Positions 1-7,491 of a stretch of 10,943 nt of DNA are shown here, in pieces (position 1 is the stretch's first letter; each line of letters starts with the position of its first letter). Source of the DNA: Bacillota bacterium (GTDB lineage Bacteria > Bacillota_E > Sulfobacillia > Sulfobacillales > Sulfobacillaceae); the NCBI GenBank assembly GCA_021820645.1, contig JAKADJ010000053.1:1-10943 (forward strand), written 5' to 3'. Position numbers and translations under genes: made by a program. Under the pieces are notes generated by a model, which saw only the letters and a program-made list of their open reading frames with translations, did not search any database and was not told the origin of the DNA.

Positions 1-246
1 CAAACTTCCGAGGGGGCCCTAGAGCTAAAAGAGGGAACTCTCTACCCTTTGTTGCATAACCTCGAGCAAAAAGGCTTGATCGAGGGCGACTGGCAGCATG
101 AAGACGGCCAACGCGCAGTGCGCATCTATCACTTGACGGATCGCGGACGACGCCAACTGCGACAGGAAGAAGCGGGCTGGGAGCGATTTGCCAAAGGAGT
201 GAACCATGTCATGCAGCAAGGAGGGGTGGTCAGTGACCCAGTTTGA
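1..246 (+). CDS. PadR-family transcriptional regulator, 3' part (5' end outside window)
   Basis: The frame is open from base 1 and ends at TGA 244-246, so only the C-terminal 81 residues are present. It shows the end of a PadR winged-helix domain: LELKEGTLYPLLHNLE (recognition helix) followed by KGLI and a wing ending in YHLTDRGRRQL, all hallmarks of the family. PadR proteins are dimeric DNA-binding repressors, often of efflux or membrane-protein genes, and frequently regulate their own operon. The stop lies inside the start region of the next gene, a HAAS-domain membrane protein. PadR-HAAS pairs are common in Firmicutes and Actinobacteria, so the two are probably one operon. The effector cannot be told from the sequence. 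Confidence 0.93.
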   Translation, partial: QTSEGALELKEGTLYPLLHNLEQKGLIEGDWQHEDGQRAVRIYHLTDRGRRQLRQEEAGWERFAKGVNHVMQQGGVVSDPV

Positions 247-1096
247 GTTTTTAGAACAGGCAACCCGTTCGCTCGTGTCGAACCAGCGTGCTGCGGAGGT
301 GCGTCGCGAACTTCTAGCCCATCTAAATATGAAAGTGGAGGATCTCATTAAAGACGGCGTGGATCCCCAAAATGCCCATGATTTAGCCATGCAAAGCCTG
401 GGAGATCCCGAAGAAATTGCACGAGCCTACCAATCTCCGGTTAGGTCCCAACGCTTGGGGTGGCGGATATGGGGAGCCATTCCACTTTTGTTTGCCGCGG
501 GAATGACCCTTAACAATCCAATCTATGCGCTGCTCTGGATAATTGTGGTGACCGTCGTCGCGATTATGGCGGAGCCCGGGCTATCCCTGAATTCCCGGAT
601 TTCGGGTGTCGTGGCCGGGGTGACGAACGGTCGGCTTCTCGTCTACGCTGGGGCGGTGGCCGGCCTAGCTGCGGCACTAGGCACACTCGGACCCGGAGGT
701 CCGGTCAGTAGTGCGGTGGTATCGATCGTGGAGTTTGTGCTCCCTCTGTTAGTGGTGCTTTACGTATGCTGGCAAGGGGATCGTTTACGAACTCAAAAGA
801 CCCCCTATGCCATGGTGAGCATTGTGAGTGCTGCGTTTTTAGTGAGCGGAGTGACCGTTTTTAGTATCGGGCACTGGGACTTGGTGAATTGGCAATGGAT
901 TAGCGCGCTGCATTCGATTACCACGGTCGGCGTGTTGTTGTTGCCCCTCCTCCTATTAGCCACTGCATTGGGATGGGAGACTGTAGAGTGGCTTCGCCGC
1001 CATGACCTTCGCAGCCTACGCCAGATTCGAACGCAGCGACGACGCGATCGACAAGATCAACGGATGCCTGTAGGATCCGTACGCCATTGGCAATAG
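233..1096 (+). CDS. HAAS (permease-prefix / DUF1700-like) domain membrane protein
   Basis: A 287-residue protein. Residues about 4-68 form a helical HAAS-type domain with the typical pattern FLEQATRSL...EVRRELLAHL...DLAMQSLGDPEEIARAY. About six hydrophobic segments follow (roughly 78-92, 96-113, 135-150, 160-179, 193-212, 228-247), then a basic tail rich in Arg. HAAS proteins act in the membrane next to PadR regulators; their biochemical role is poorly known. I chose GTG 233 because a perfect AAGGAGG (218-224) lies 8 bases upstream and the product then starts directly at the domain. ATG 206, with AAGGAG at 194-199, would add nine residues and is possible. The start overlaps the PadR gene by 14 bases, indicating coupled translation. 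Confidence 0.85.
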   Translation: MTQFEFLEQATRSLVSNQRAAEVRRELLAHLNMKVEDLIKDGVDPQNAHDLAMQSLGDPEEIARAYQSPVRSQRLGWRIWGAIPLLFAAGMTLNNPIYALLWIIVVTVVAIMAEPGLSLNSRISGVVAGVTNGRLLVYAGAVAGLAAALGTLGPGGPVSSAVVSIVEFVLPLLVVLYVCWQGDRLRTQKTPYAMVSIVSAAFLVSGVTVFSIGHWDLVNWQWISALHSITTVGVLLLPLLLLATALGWETVEWLRRHDLRSLRQIRTQRRRDRQDQRMPVGSVRHWQ

Positions 1097-1500
1097 TCCG
1101 ACCTGGGTGGCAACACCTGGCGTGATACTTATTAGTGTTTGGCCGAGCGGATTCTTTCTCGCGACCGGGAATGCGCTTGGCCATTCTCCTTTTTGCACCT
1201 TTTGTGCGGTGGGGAACCCTGGGAGGCGCATGGATTCCGGGTAAAAATATTGGTTTGCGAAATTATCGGGAAGAACACGTGGGCTTGCATAAGAGGATCG
1301 GACCGGGAAAGTGCGGCTCTTTTTGGGCGAAGGATACAGTCTAACGACTCGTATCCGCATCCATGTCAACGACAGACCTTAATTTTGTCGGATCGTTTGT
1401 GATGACATGGTAGCGGATGCCACGGGCTGGATCGGAGGGTGCGGCTGCGACAGAACCCCGAAACAATCCTCTTTCTTATTTTGGCGTGATTTTATACGCC
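1097..1500. other. Long non-coding interval, no gene supported
   Basis: About 400 bases between the HAAS gene and the ABC-exporter leader. Short open frames exist on both strands, but they overlap each other, lack convincing ribosome-binding sites and match no family I recognise. A small GGTG-GCAA-CACC hairpin just after the HAAS stop (about 1111-1124) lacks a T-run, so it is not a convincing terminator. I see no tRNA, no rRNA and no repeat. Confidence 0.5.
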
Positions 1501-1506
1501 CAGTTG

Positions 1507-1515
1507 TGGTATTCT
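1507..1515 (+). promoter_or_regulatory. Possible extended -10 promoter for the ABC exporter leader
   Basis: TGG-TATTCT matches an extended -10 element (TGn followed by a near-consensus hexamer). No good -35 lies at 17 bases; TTGGCG at 1481-1486 is too far upstream. If used, transcription would start near 1522, just before the short leader frame at 1537. This is weak evidence, given only because it fits the leader arrangement. Confidence 0.25.
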
Positions 1516-1536
1516 CGTCTAGGAATTTTCTCTGCA

Positions 1537-1611
1537 ATGCGTGAAATGATGGAATACTTTCGTGTGTCTCGCAAATGGGGCAGGCCGCAAACCGTCTTTG
1601 TATCCTTCTGA
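1537..1611 (+). CDS. Possible 24-residue leader peptide upstream of the ABC exporter
   Basis: ATG 1537 to TGA 1609-1611 encodes a 24-residue basic/aromatic peptide beginning MREMMEYFRV and ending QTVFVSF. A weak AGGAA (1521-1525) precedes it at 11 bases. It ends about 30 bases before a strong hairpin (1641-1661), which in turn lies 41 bases before the exporter start. In B. subtilis the homologous exporter bmrCD is preceded by the translated leader bmrB, which controls it by ribosome-dependent attenuation. Here only the layout is similar; the peptide itself is not recognisable, and a frame this short can arise by chance. Confidence 0.2.
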   Translation: MREMMEYFRVSRKWGRPQTVFVSF

Positions 1612-1640
1612 CCAAATTCGGGTCGATCCGAAGGCAAACC

Positions 1641-1661
1641 ATCGTGAGGGAACCTCACGGT
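1641..1661 (+). terminator. Leader hairpin, possible attenuator of the ABC exporter operon
   Basis: CGTGAGG (1643-1649), loop GAA and CCTCACG (1653-1659) form a perfect 7-bp stem, extended by T-G and A-T pairs to 9 bp. Flanking CAAAC (1635-1639) and GTTTG (1666-1670) can pair further out. A loose T-rich run (CTCCGTTTGTTT) follows rather than a clean T-tract. The upstream ACCGT at 1591-1595, inside the possible leader frame, can pair with ACGGT at 1657-1661 and would open the stem, an antitermination-like alternative. The hairpin is certain as sequence; its regulatory role is inference. Confidence 0.35.
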
Positions 1662-1702
1662 CTCCGTTTGTTTGGCGTCTACATGAGGAATGGGAGGCAT
1701 CT

Positions 1703-3463
1703 GTGCGCGTTTTTCGCGATTTAATGTGGTTCTTCAAAGAGCATCGAAAAAAATACTTGGGGGGCATTGTGATCCTGATTGTCGTGGCATTGCTCTCCTT
1801 AATTCCTCCTCAAGTGGTCGGTATTGTTATTAATGAATTGCAAACTAAGACGCTGACCCGGACCCATCTGGTCTATGCTGTGCTAGCCATTCTGATTACG
1901 GCGCTGACCACCTATGGACTCCGCTATTGGTGGCGCGTATTGCTCTATGGGGGTTCCATTCGGCTCGGCACGGAGCTACGGGCACGGCTATATCACCATT
2001 TTACCCTGATGTCGCCCCAATTTTATCACCGAGAACGCATTGGCGATTTGATGGCGCATGCCACCAACGACGTGTCGGCGATTCAAGAGACGGCTGGGGA
2101 CGGGGTCCTCACCCTGGTGGATTCGATTACCACCGGTGTAGTCGTGATTGCAACGATGGCCATTACCTTGAGCTGGAAGCTCACGATTGTATCCCTGTTG
2201 CCGCTCCCCCTAATGGCCTATGCGGTGTCGCAATTTGGGAAAGCGTTACATTCGCGATTCATGTTAGCTCAAGCGGCGTTTTCGGATATTAACGACCGGG
2301 TTCAAGAATACATTTCAGGGATCCGGGTGGTGCGCTCATTTGGCCAAGAGGCGTGGGAACGAAAAAATTTTGTCGCCTTATCCCAAGACGTGGTGGCCAA
2401 GAACGTGGCGGTGGCCCGCATTGATTCCTTGTTCGATCCCACCATTTCGGTGATTATTGGGCTCTCCTACTTCTTATCGATTGCGGTCGGGGCTCTCTTT
2501 GTCGTGCACCATGCGATGAACTTAGGACAACTTACCACTTTCACCCTGTATTTAGGTCAGCTGATATGGCCTATGCTGGCGTTCGGATTTTTCTTCAACA
2601 TTGTGGAACGGGGCCGGGCCTCTTATGATCGGGTGAGCACCTTATTGGGTATCGCGCCCACTATCGAAGACCGTCCCGATGCCTGGACAGAGGTTCCGAG
2701 CGGGGATCTCGTGTATCAAATACGGGAATTTCGGTATCCAGATACCACGGCAGGGGCAGTCCTGCGAAACATCAATCTGACGGTCCGTCAGGGAGAAACC
2801 TTAGGGATCGTAGGGCGCACTGGTTCTGGAAAGACCACGCTACTGCGCCTCTTGTTACGGGAGTTTGACATCCAAGACGGCGACATCACCATTGGCGGTA
2901 CGTCCATTTATGCGGTAACGCTCGATGCACTCCGACAGAGTCTGGCTTATGCGCCGCAAGACGATTTTTTGTTTTCTGCCTCGGTAGCCGAAAACATTGC
3001 ATTTGCGCGCGTCGACGCCTCGGACCAGGAGATAATTGAGGTGGCTCGGCTGGCCGAGGTGGATCAGGATATTCGGAACTTTGAGGACGGGTACGCTACC
3101 CTCGTTGGGGAACGCGGTGTAACGTTATCGGGGGGACAAAAGCAACGTATTTCGATAGCCCGAGCCCTCTTGCAAGAAGCCGAGATTTTGGTCTTAGATG
3201 ATACCTTGTCAGCCGTCGACGCCCGCACCGAAGCGGCGATTTTGGATGCATTGAAACGGAATCGTCAGGGAAGAACCACGCTCATTGCCACCCACCGTTT
3301 AAGTGCCGTGGAACACGCGGACCAGATTATCGTGTTAGAGGATGGGAAGATTGTCGAGCAGGGCACCCATCAGGACCTTTTAGAGTACAACGGCCGATAT
3401 CGAGATATGTATCAACGCCAACAGTTAGAATCCTTGGTCGAAGCTGGGGGGATCGGATCGTGA
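1703..3463 (+). CDS. ABC exporter half-transporter, BmrC/YheI-like (degenerate catalytic site subunit)
   Basis: A 586-residue type IV ABC exporter half: an N-terminal transmembrane domain (about 1-305, starting FRDLMWFFKEHRKKY) and a C-terminal ATPase domain. Visible motifs are Walker A GRTGSGKT (371-378), signature LSGGQ (475-479), Walker B ILVLDD with Asp499-Asp500, and H-loop His531. The catalytic glutamate after Walker B is Asp500, as expected for the degenerate-site subunit of heterodimeric exporters such as BmrCD, LmrCD and TM287/288. GTG 1703 was chosen because GGGAGG (1692-1697) lies 5 bases upstream and the product length (586) matches YheI/BmrC (585). Upstream in-frame codons to 1562 would add a non-homologous tail. 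The stop overlaps the start of the partner gene. Likely role: ATP-driven export of drugs or lipophilic compounds. Confidence 0.92.
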   Translation: MRVFRDLMWFFKEHRKKYLGGIVILIVVALLSLIPPQVVGIVINELQTKTLTRTHLVYAVLAILITALTTYGLRYWWRVLLYGGSIRLGTELRARLYHHFTLMSPQFYHRERIGDLMAHATNDVSAIQETAGDGVLTLVDSITTGVVVIATMAITLSWKLTIVSLLPLPLMAYAVSQFGKALHSRFMLAQAAFSDINDRVQEYISGIRVVRSFGQEAWERKNFVALSQDVVAKNVAVARIDSLFDPTISVIIGLSYFLSIAVGALFVVHHAMNLGQLTTFTLYLGQLIWPMLAFGFFFNIVERGRASYDRVSTLLGIAPTIEDRPDAWTEVPSGDLVYQIREFRYPDTTAGAVLRNINLTVRQGETLGIVGRTGSGKTTLLRLLLREFDIQDGDITIGGTSIYAVTLDALRQSLAYAPQDDFLFSASVAENIAFARVDASDQEIIEVARLAEVDQDIRNFEDGYATLVGERGVTLSGGQKQRISIARALLQEAEILVLDDTLSAVDARTEAAILDALKRNRQGRTTLIATHRLSAVEHADQIIVLEDGKIVEQGTHQDLLEYNGRYRDMYQRQQLESLVEAGGIGS

Positions 3464-5247
3464 GTATGGAAAACTTAGAGTATCAAAAGAGTCCGAGAGC
3501 CCGTGGGGTGTTCTTACGCCTGTTGCGGTATATGATACCCCATCGCTGGAAAGTGGGGCTGTCAATCCTGATCCTTCTGGCTGCGACCGGTACGGACGTG
3601 TTCCAGCCCATCCTGATCAAAATCTTTATCGATCGCTACCTCATTCCCCGACATTTCCCGACTGGAATCCTAGTGGAACTGGGAGCAGCCTATTTGGGGC
3701 TTGTGGTGGCGACCTCGGTCCTCAATATCTTCCAGCTATTGTTGTTTCAAATTCTCGCACTAGATATCATCCAACGACTTCGAGTGGAGCTCTTTGATAA
3801 GATTCAGGAACTGGCCTTGGCATTCTTCGATCGGACGCCGGTCGGCGTCTTGGTCTCGCGTATTACCAATGACACTCAGGCCATCTTAGATATGTTCATG
3901 ACCGTGTTATCCAGTTTCGTGCAAAACGTTACGGTGCTAGCGGGCATTCTCATTGCAATGTTTGCGCTCGATGCAACGCTGGCTCTCTACTGCCTCATCC
4001 TCATTCCTATCGTGCTGGGTGTGATGTATCTCTATGGCAAGGTCAGTAGCCCCATCTTTCATACCACCCGTCAGCGGCTCTCGCTGCTTAACGCCAAACT
4101 CAACGAATCCTTACAAGGGATGCCGATAATTCAGTCGATGCGCCAGGAACCACGGCTACGTCGGGAATTTGGTGCGATTAATGAATCCTATCGGAGGGCG
4201 CGGTTCCGCAATATCCAAATCAATGGCCTCATGTTAAGGCCCCTAATGGATGTGGTCTACCTCCTGGTCTTAATGTTGGTATTGTGGTATTTTGGCATGC
4301 GTTCTTTTTCCCACTTCATCAATATTGGGGTGTTGTACGCGTTTGTCACCTACCTTAGTCGCTTTTTCGAACCGGTGAACGGCATGTTGCAGCGCATGAA
4401 CTTCTTTCAGCAAGCCATGGTGTCCGCAGAGCGTGTGTTTCAGATCCTAGACAACCCGGGTCTTGGCCCGCGTCAGGAAGGCAATGACAATCCGGCAATA
4501 TCCCACGGACGCATTACCTTCGAGGACGTGTCGTTCTCTTACGATGGGAGGACCGATGTCCTTAAGCACGTGGGTTTTACGGCAGAACCGGGACAGACCG
4601 TGGCCATTGTCGGCCATACCGGGAGTGGCAAAAGTTCTATAGTCAACCTCTTAATGCGCTTTTACCCGGTCGACCGTGGCCGCATCTTGATTGATGGGGC
4701 CGATCTACGTACCTTTGACAACCAAGAATTGCGTCGTAAAATCGGCTTGGTGCTCCAAGATCCCTTTCTCTTTGTGGGGGACATTACCTCCAATATTCGC
4801 CTAGGAGAAGAAGGCATCGGCCCTGATCAAGTGGAAGCTGCGGCCCGTTTCGTACAGGCAGATGGATTCATTCAGCGATTGCCTGACGCGTACGCGTCGC
4901 CTATTGGGGAGCGTGGCGCGACGCTCTCGACAGGGCAACGACAGCTGATTTCTTTTGCCCGCACCATGGCCATGGACCCTAAAATTCTGGTGCTAGACGA
5001 GGCTACCGCCAGTGTAGATACCGAGACCGAAGAAGCCATTCAAGCCGCGTTAGAAAAAATGCGGCATGGGCGGACCACCATCGCGATCGCTCATCGGCTT
5101 TCCACCATTCAGGATGCCGACTTGATTCTCGTGCTCAATCATGGAGAAGTCGTGGAACGGGGTACCCATCAAGAATTACTCGCATTAGAAGGACTGTATC
5201 ATAAGATGTATCTGTTGCAGCAGGGCGGTAACCGCGAGGTCGGCTAA
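3460..5247 (+). CDS. ABC exporter half-transporter, BmrD/YheH-like (consensus catalytic subunit)
   Basis: A 595-residue half-transporter with a transmembrane domain (about 20-330) and an ATPase domain. Motifs are Walker A GHTGSGKS (385-392), signature LSTGQ (489-493, Thr for the usual Gly), Walker B ILVLDE with Asp513 and catalytic Glu514, and H-loop His545. Paired with the upstream subunit this gives the standard asymmetric arrangement. The consensus site uses this Walker A/B/Glu514 with the partner's LSGGQ. The degenerate site uses the partner's Asp500 with this LSTGQ. GTG 3460 overlaps the previous stop by 4 bases (GTGA), with GGGGGGA 8 bases before; ATG 3466 is a close alternative. It is shorter than B. 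subtilis BmrD (673 residues). The product is an integral membrane exporter; the substrate is unknown. Confidence 0.92.
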   Translation: MSMENLEYQKSPRARGVFLRLLRYMIPHRWKVGLSILILLAATGTDVFQPILIKIFIDRYLIPRHFPTGILVELGAAYLGLVVATSVLNIFQLLLFQILALDIIQRLRVELFDKIQELALAFFDRTPVGVLVSRITNDTQAILDMFMTVLSSFVQNVTVLAGILIAMFALDATLALYCLILIPIVLGVMYLYGKVSSPIFHTTRQRLSLLNAKLNESLQGMPIIQSMRQEPRLRREFGAINESYRRARFRNIQINGLMLRPLMDVVYLLVLMLVLWYFGMRSFSHFINIGVLYAFVTYLSRFFEPVNGMLQRMNFFQQAMVSAERVFQILDNPGLGPRQEGNDNPAISHGRITFEDVSFSYDGRTDVLKHVGFTAEPGQTVAIVGHTGSGKSSIVNLLMRFYPVDRGRILIDGADLRTFDNQELRRKIGLVLQDPFLFVGDITSNIRLGEEGIGPDQVEAAARFVQADGFIQRLPDAYASPIGERGATLSTGQRQLISFARTMAMDPKILVLDEATASVDTETEEAIQAALEKMRHGRTTIAIAHRLSTIQDADLILVLNHGEVVERGTHQELLALEGLYHKMYLLQQGGNREVG

Positions 5248-5328
5248 GCGAATAATACAAAGGCTGAGGAGTCTGTCCAGAAATTCCTGAGACCTTCTCC
5301 GTCGCAAAAGTTGTGCATGCTGTCTTGG

Positions 5329-5350
5329 ACCGAGCGGTCTTCGGTTTGTT
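5329..5350 (+). terminator. Weak candidate terminator after the ABC exporter operon
   Basis: ACCGA (5329-5333), a 7-base loop and TCGGT (5341-5345) form a short stem followed by TTGTT. An alternative fold, GACCG-AG-CGGTC, overlaps it. The stem is only 5 bp and the T-run is interrupted, so this is tentative. No other terminator is visible between 5248 and 5398. Confidence 0.25.
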
Positions 5351-5398
5351 CCTGCCTTAGGATTTTGCGAGCGTCATGTCGAATCTAAAATTGCATGA

Positions 5399-5895
5399 GT
5401 GAGGTCCATGGGAGGGTTCCCGATTCAATTTCGCGCCAGTGTTCCCCGGAATCATGAGTTCTTGTTGCCACCGTGCATCGACGAGTGGCTCCCCCGAGGG
5501 GATATAGCCCGGGGATTCGATGGATCTGTCGGCCATCGAAGCGACGTTTCATTCGGCGGGGGCGGGCGCCCCTGCGTATCCTCCGAAAATTCTTCGCAAA
5601 TTATTGAGCTATGGCTACATGACCCAACGGTTCAGCTCGCGGCGGATTAACGCGGCGTGTCGGGACGACCTCGCCATGATGTGGTGAGCCCGGATGGAAC
5701 AGCCGAAACATAGTGTCATTGCGGACTTCCGTAAGCGTTATGTCGAGACCATTCCGGGATGGATGGCCCAGATTGTGCTGTTTTCCGTGGATTTGGGAAT
5801 GGTGGGGTTTCGCTTGGGCGCGCCCTCGACGGTTCGAAAATTAAGGCAGATGCCTCCAACAGCACACAGGAGAGATCTGTACAATTGCCAATTTG
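5399..5895 (+). pseudogene. Degenerate IS1182-family (DUF772) transposase, N-terminal part
   Basis: Family sequence is spread over three frames. Frame 2 from 5399 carries NHEFLLPPCIDEWLPRGDIA, the conserved start region. The frame then changes near 5516. From ATG 5520 it continues with MDLSAIEATF, APAYPPKILRKLLSYGYMTQ and CRDDLAMMW, meets an in-frame TGA (5685-5687), then reads HSVIADFRKRYVE and DLGMVGFRLGA. The frame changes again near 5823 to LDGSKIKADAS. These match, in order, the N-terminal half of IS1182-type transposases, up to the stretch around the first catalytic Asp. The C-terminal half is absent. With at least two frame changes, one stop and a truncation, the element is dead. The sequence around 5270-5290 might be the old left end of the element, but no matching right inverted repeat is present. 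Confidence 0.85.
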
Positions 5896-5896
5896 A

Positions 5897-5914
5897 GAGC
5901 CGCGAGCGCGGCTC
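5897..5914. repeat. Perfect 7-bp inverted repeat at the edge of the IS remnant
   Basis: GAGCCGC, loop GAGC, GCGGCTC. It begins two bases after the last recognisable transposase codons. There is no T-run on either side, so it is not an intrinsic terminator. It may mark a rearrangement boundary or be chance in GC-rich sequence. Confidence 0.4.
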
Positions 5915-6095
5915 AATGAGAAGAATCCGCGAGGAAAATACCTCATCTACATGTCCGTTCCCCTAGCCCGCCGGCTACATTACCATTTTGAGTCCTGAGA
6001 AGCCATCGCCGGCCCGAAATTTGCCGACCCTGCGACGCACGCTCTCGTCCGCAATATCAATTTATGTACGGGCTCCTCGTAAAAGAAGGAAAGCC

Positions 6096-6310
6096 ATAGA
6101 TACCCGTAGTGGGACGGTATTGGCGGTCAATTCTAGCGGGACTCACACCTTCAGTAAACTGTGGCTGGATAAGATTCGACGTCTCACCGGACCCGGCGTG
6201 GGCGCCACCGTGAAGCATCAACTTTCGATGAAAACTGTAGTTTGGTCCTCCTGCGTTCGTGTTGTCCGTTCGTCAATCCATTGCATTAACGCAGGTCACC
6301 GTTTACACAA
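6096..6310 (+). pseudogene. MOSC-domain protein, decayed N-terminal fragment
   Basis: The frame reads DTRSGTVLAVNSSGTHTFSK, then LDKIRRLTGPGV and GATVKH. This follows the start of bacterial MOSC proteins (pattern VxAVxxSxTHTFSK...IRLLxGLGVEGDAHxGxTVKHR), except that the EGDAH-containing stretch between GV and GATVKH is missing by an in-frame deletion. Further on, RVVR and SIHCINA resemble the family's RVARDP and VHLIHAEL. The probable old start is now ATA (6096-6098), preceded by AAGAAGGA (6083-6090), suggesting ATG-to-ATA loss. MOSC proteins bind sulfur or molybdenum cofactor through a conserved Cys near the C-terminus; that part lies separately at 7492-7671. Note that the frame itself stays open to 6347, so the call rests on homology as I recall it. 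Confidence 0.7.
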
Positions 6311-6592
6311 GATATATGAACAATGTTCCTCGAGTCCACCTTCGTGACGACAGTCGTAATGTTTCCTAATCCGGCACCTATTTATCTCCCCTCTTGCAAC
6401 ATCTTATCGTCAAGCTGGCATGGCAGACTTCTCCCCAATTGATTAAGATTTAGGCGTTTCCACCGGCGCATGATTATGCAGACTCCACCATATGTTGGAC
6501 CTAATGTATGAGCCATCTAAACCGTTGATACTCTGATCCTCGCCTTTGGTCTTTACCATTTTAGATGAAGAGTGTGGCGGTAAGGTGCTTAG

Positions 6593-6976
6593 TCATTGGT
6601 TGAGTTTCCGGTAGATCTCCATGGAATACAGATCGATAACAAAGCTTCCAGCTACGAGGATATCTAGTCCGATAAGGCCGTTAACATCCCAATCAATTTG
6701 TCCGAAGTCGATGGCCATGTGATTCATCCTGAATCCGCAGAACTCAGCTTGTTCAACGGTTTTTTCAAATGCGTAGTCGGCACCACCAATCCCTTCTGAA
6801 CGGTTAATACGGTCACCATTTTTATAAGCAATCCCAAGGTCGTTAACCGCATCGGAAACAATGATGGTGTGTTCCGCCCCCGTGTCAATTGCCATGCGGT
6901 CAATCGTTTTAGTTCGGCCGTTATAAGTGATATTTAGGGTTGCCAAAAGGAGTCCTTGCGACTTGTCAATGTGCAC
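6593..6976 (-). CDS. Retropepsin-like aspartic protease (clan AA) family protein
   Basis: A 127-residue protein. Residues 28-37 read MAIDTGAEHT, the catalytic Asp-Thr-Gly (Asp31) of retropepsin-like proteases. The second hallmark, a hydrophobic-Gly strand, is GLIGLDIL at 100-107. The length fits a single retropepsin lobe, which works as a homodimer with one DTG from each chain. There is no signal peptide or membrane segment, so it is probably cytoplasmic. I chose GTG 6976 (minus) because the family starts shortly before the GLLLATLNITYNG strand; it overlaps the upstream gene by 11 bases, and no strong ribosome-binding site is visible, suggesting translational coupling. An upstream in-frame ATG at 7048 would overlap the partner gene by 83 bases and is unlikely. 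The substrate is unknown. The frame is intact although neighbouring genes are decayed. Confidence 0.8.
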   Translation of the reverse strand: MHIDKSQGLLLATLNITYNGRTKTIDRMAIDTGAEHTIIVSDAVNDLGIAYKNGDRINRSEGIGGADYAFEKTVEQAEFCGFRMNHMAIDFGQIDWDVNGLIGLDILVAGSFVIDLYSMEIYRKLNQ

Positions 6977-7217
6977 GAAGGATGCCCCGTAATCCCGGTC
7001 TCCGGCGCAATCCAATAACCGCGGAGTCATTAGATGTGTGATACACAAACATCGTGTCTTTACATTGCATCAGAGTTTTTGTTGCGTCTTCGTCAGGGAC
7101 GGTCCGGACGACAGCCATCTCATCGATCAATACCATGTCGCCTTCAATATGAGACGACAACTCCTTGACCAACACAAACTGGTTCGGGAATCGTTCACGG
7201 ACTTCTGACCATTGCAT
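6966..7217 (-). CDS. Small conserved protein partnered with the retropepsin gene
   Basis: An 83-residue soluble protein starting MQWSEVRERFPNQFVLVKEL, with a central SHIEGDMVLIDEMAVVR and a C-terminal FVYHTSN...RRPGLRGI. Short proteins of this pattern occur next to retropepsin-like genes in other Firmicutes as I recall; they have no assigned function. The second ATG (7217) is preferred because AGGAGG (7225-7230 on the minus strand) lies 7 bases upstream. ATG 7223 is only one base from it. The stop TGA overlaps the protease start by 11 bases, so the two are almost certainly co-translated and may act together, for example as substrate, inhibitor or adaptor (inference). A TACAAT on the minus strand upstream might be a -10, but no -35 matches. 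Confidence 0.72.
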   Translation of the reverse strand: MQWSEVRERFPNQFVLVKELSSHIEGDMVLIDEMAVVRTVPDEDATKTLMQCKDTMFVYHTSNDSAVIGLRRRPGLRGILRAH

Positions 7218-7491
7218 GGCCATGCCTCCTCGTATGCTCGATCCCAACGTAATAACCGAGCGGAATCTGCTAATAACGATTGTACTGCATCCCATGGTTA
7301 TTCGCGACATAATCGGCGAACTCATGCCATGAGGGATTACTGCTATCTTACAGTTTTTGAGACATTTAATATGGGACGATTACTACCCACTAATTACGGA
7401 CCTCCAGTGTCATCACAACAATAAATATCCGGACTCTTTGCGAATCATTCAGACTGTCCTCGGCTTCTTGCAACAGGTTTTTGCGCCTTCA

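Larger units (their letters stand above)
6311..7491. other. Segment separating the two MOSC fragments (inferred insertion or replacement)
   Basis: This interval lies between recognisable N- and C-terminal MOSC pieces and carries two intact genes on the opposite strand. By eye it is more AT-rich than its surroundings. I find no transposase, no terminal inverted repeats and no clear target duplication, so the mechanism is unknown and the borders are only approximate. The parts 6311-6592 and 7218-7430 hold no gene I recognise. Near 7440-7491 there may be frameshifted MOSC remnants (LGFL, ATGF-like pieces). Confidence 0.45.

Noticed and set aside
1135..1402. Small open frames on the plus strand between the HAAS gene and the exporter
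   Set aside because: They overlap each other in different frames, have no convincing ribosome-binding site and show no recognisable or low-complexity protein pattern.
1562..1702. Upstream extension of the first ABC subunit
   Set aside because: It has no ribosome-binding site, its residues do not resemble the family, and it covers the leader hairpin. GTG 1703 gives the expected length with GGGAGG upstream.
5685..5687. TGA in the transposase remnant as a second selenocysteine codon
   Set aside because: The family has no Cys here (a Leu/Ser-type position after MW), and the gene has other frame changes and lacks its C-terminal half, so this is a plain nonsense mutation.
5988..6347. A 119-residue hypothetical protein
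   Set aside because: The start has no ribosome-binding site and only the part from about 6096 resembles a known family (MOSC), with an internal deletion. It is better explained as a gene fragment.
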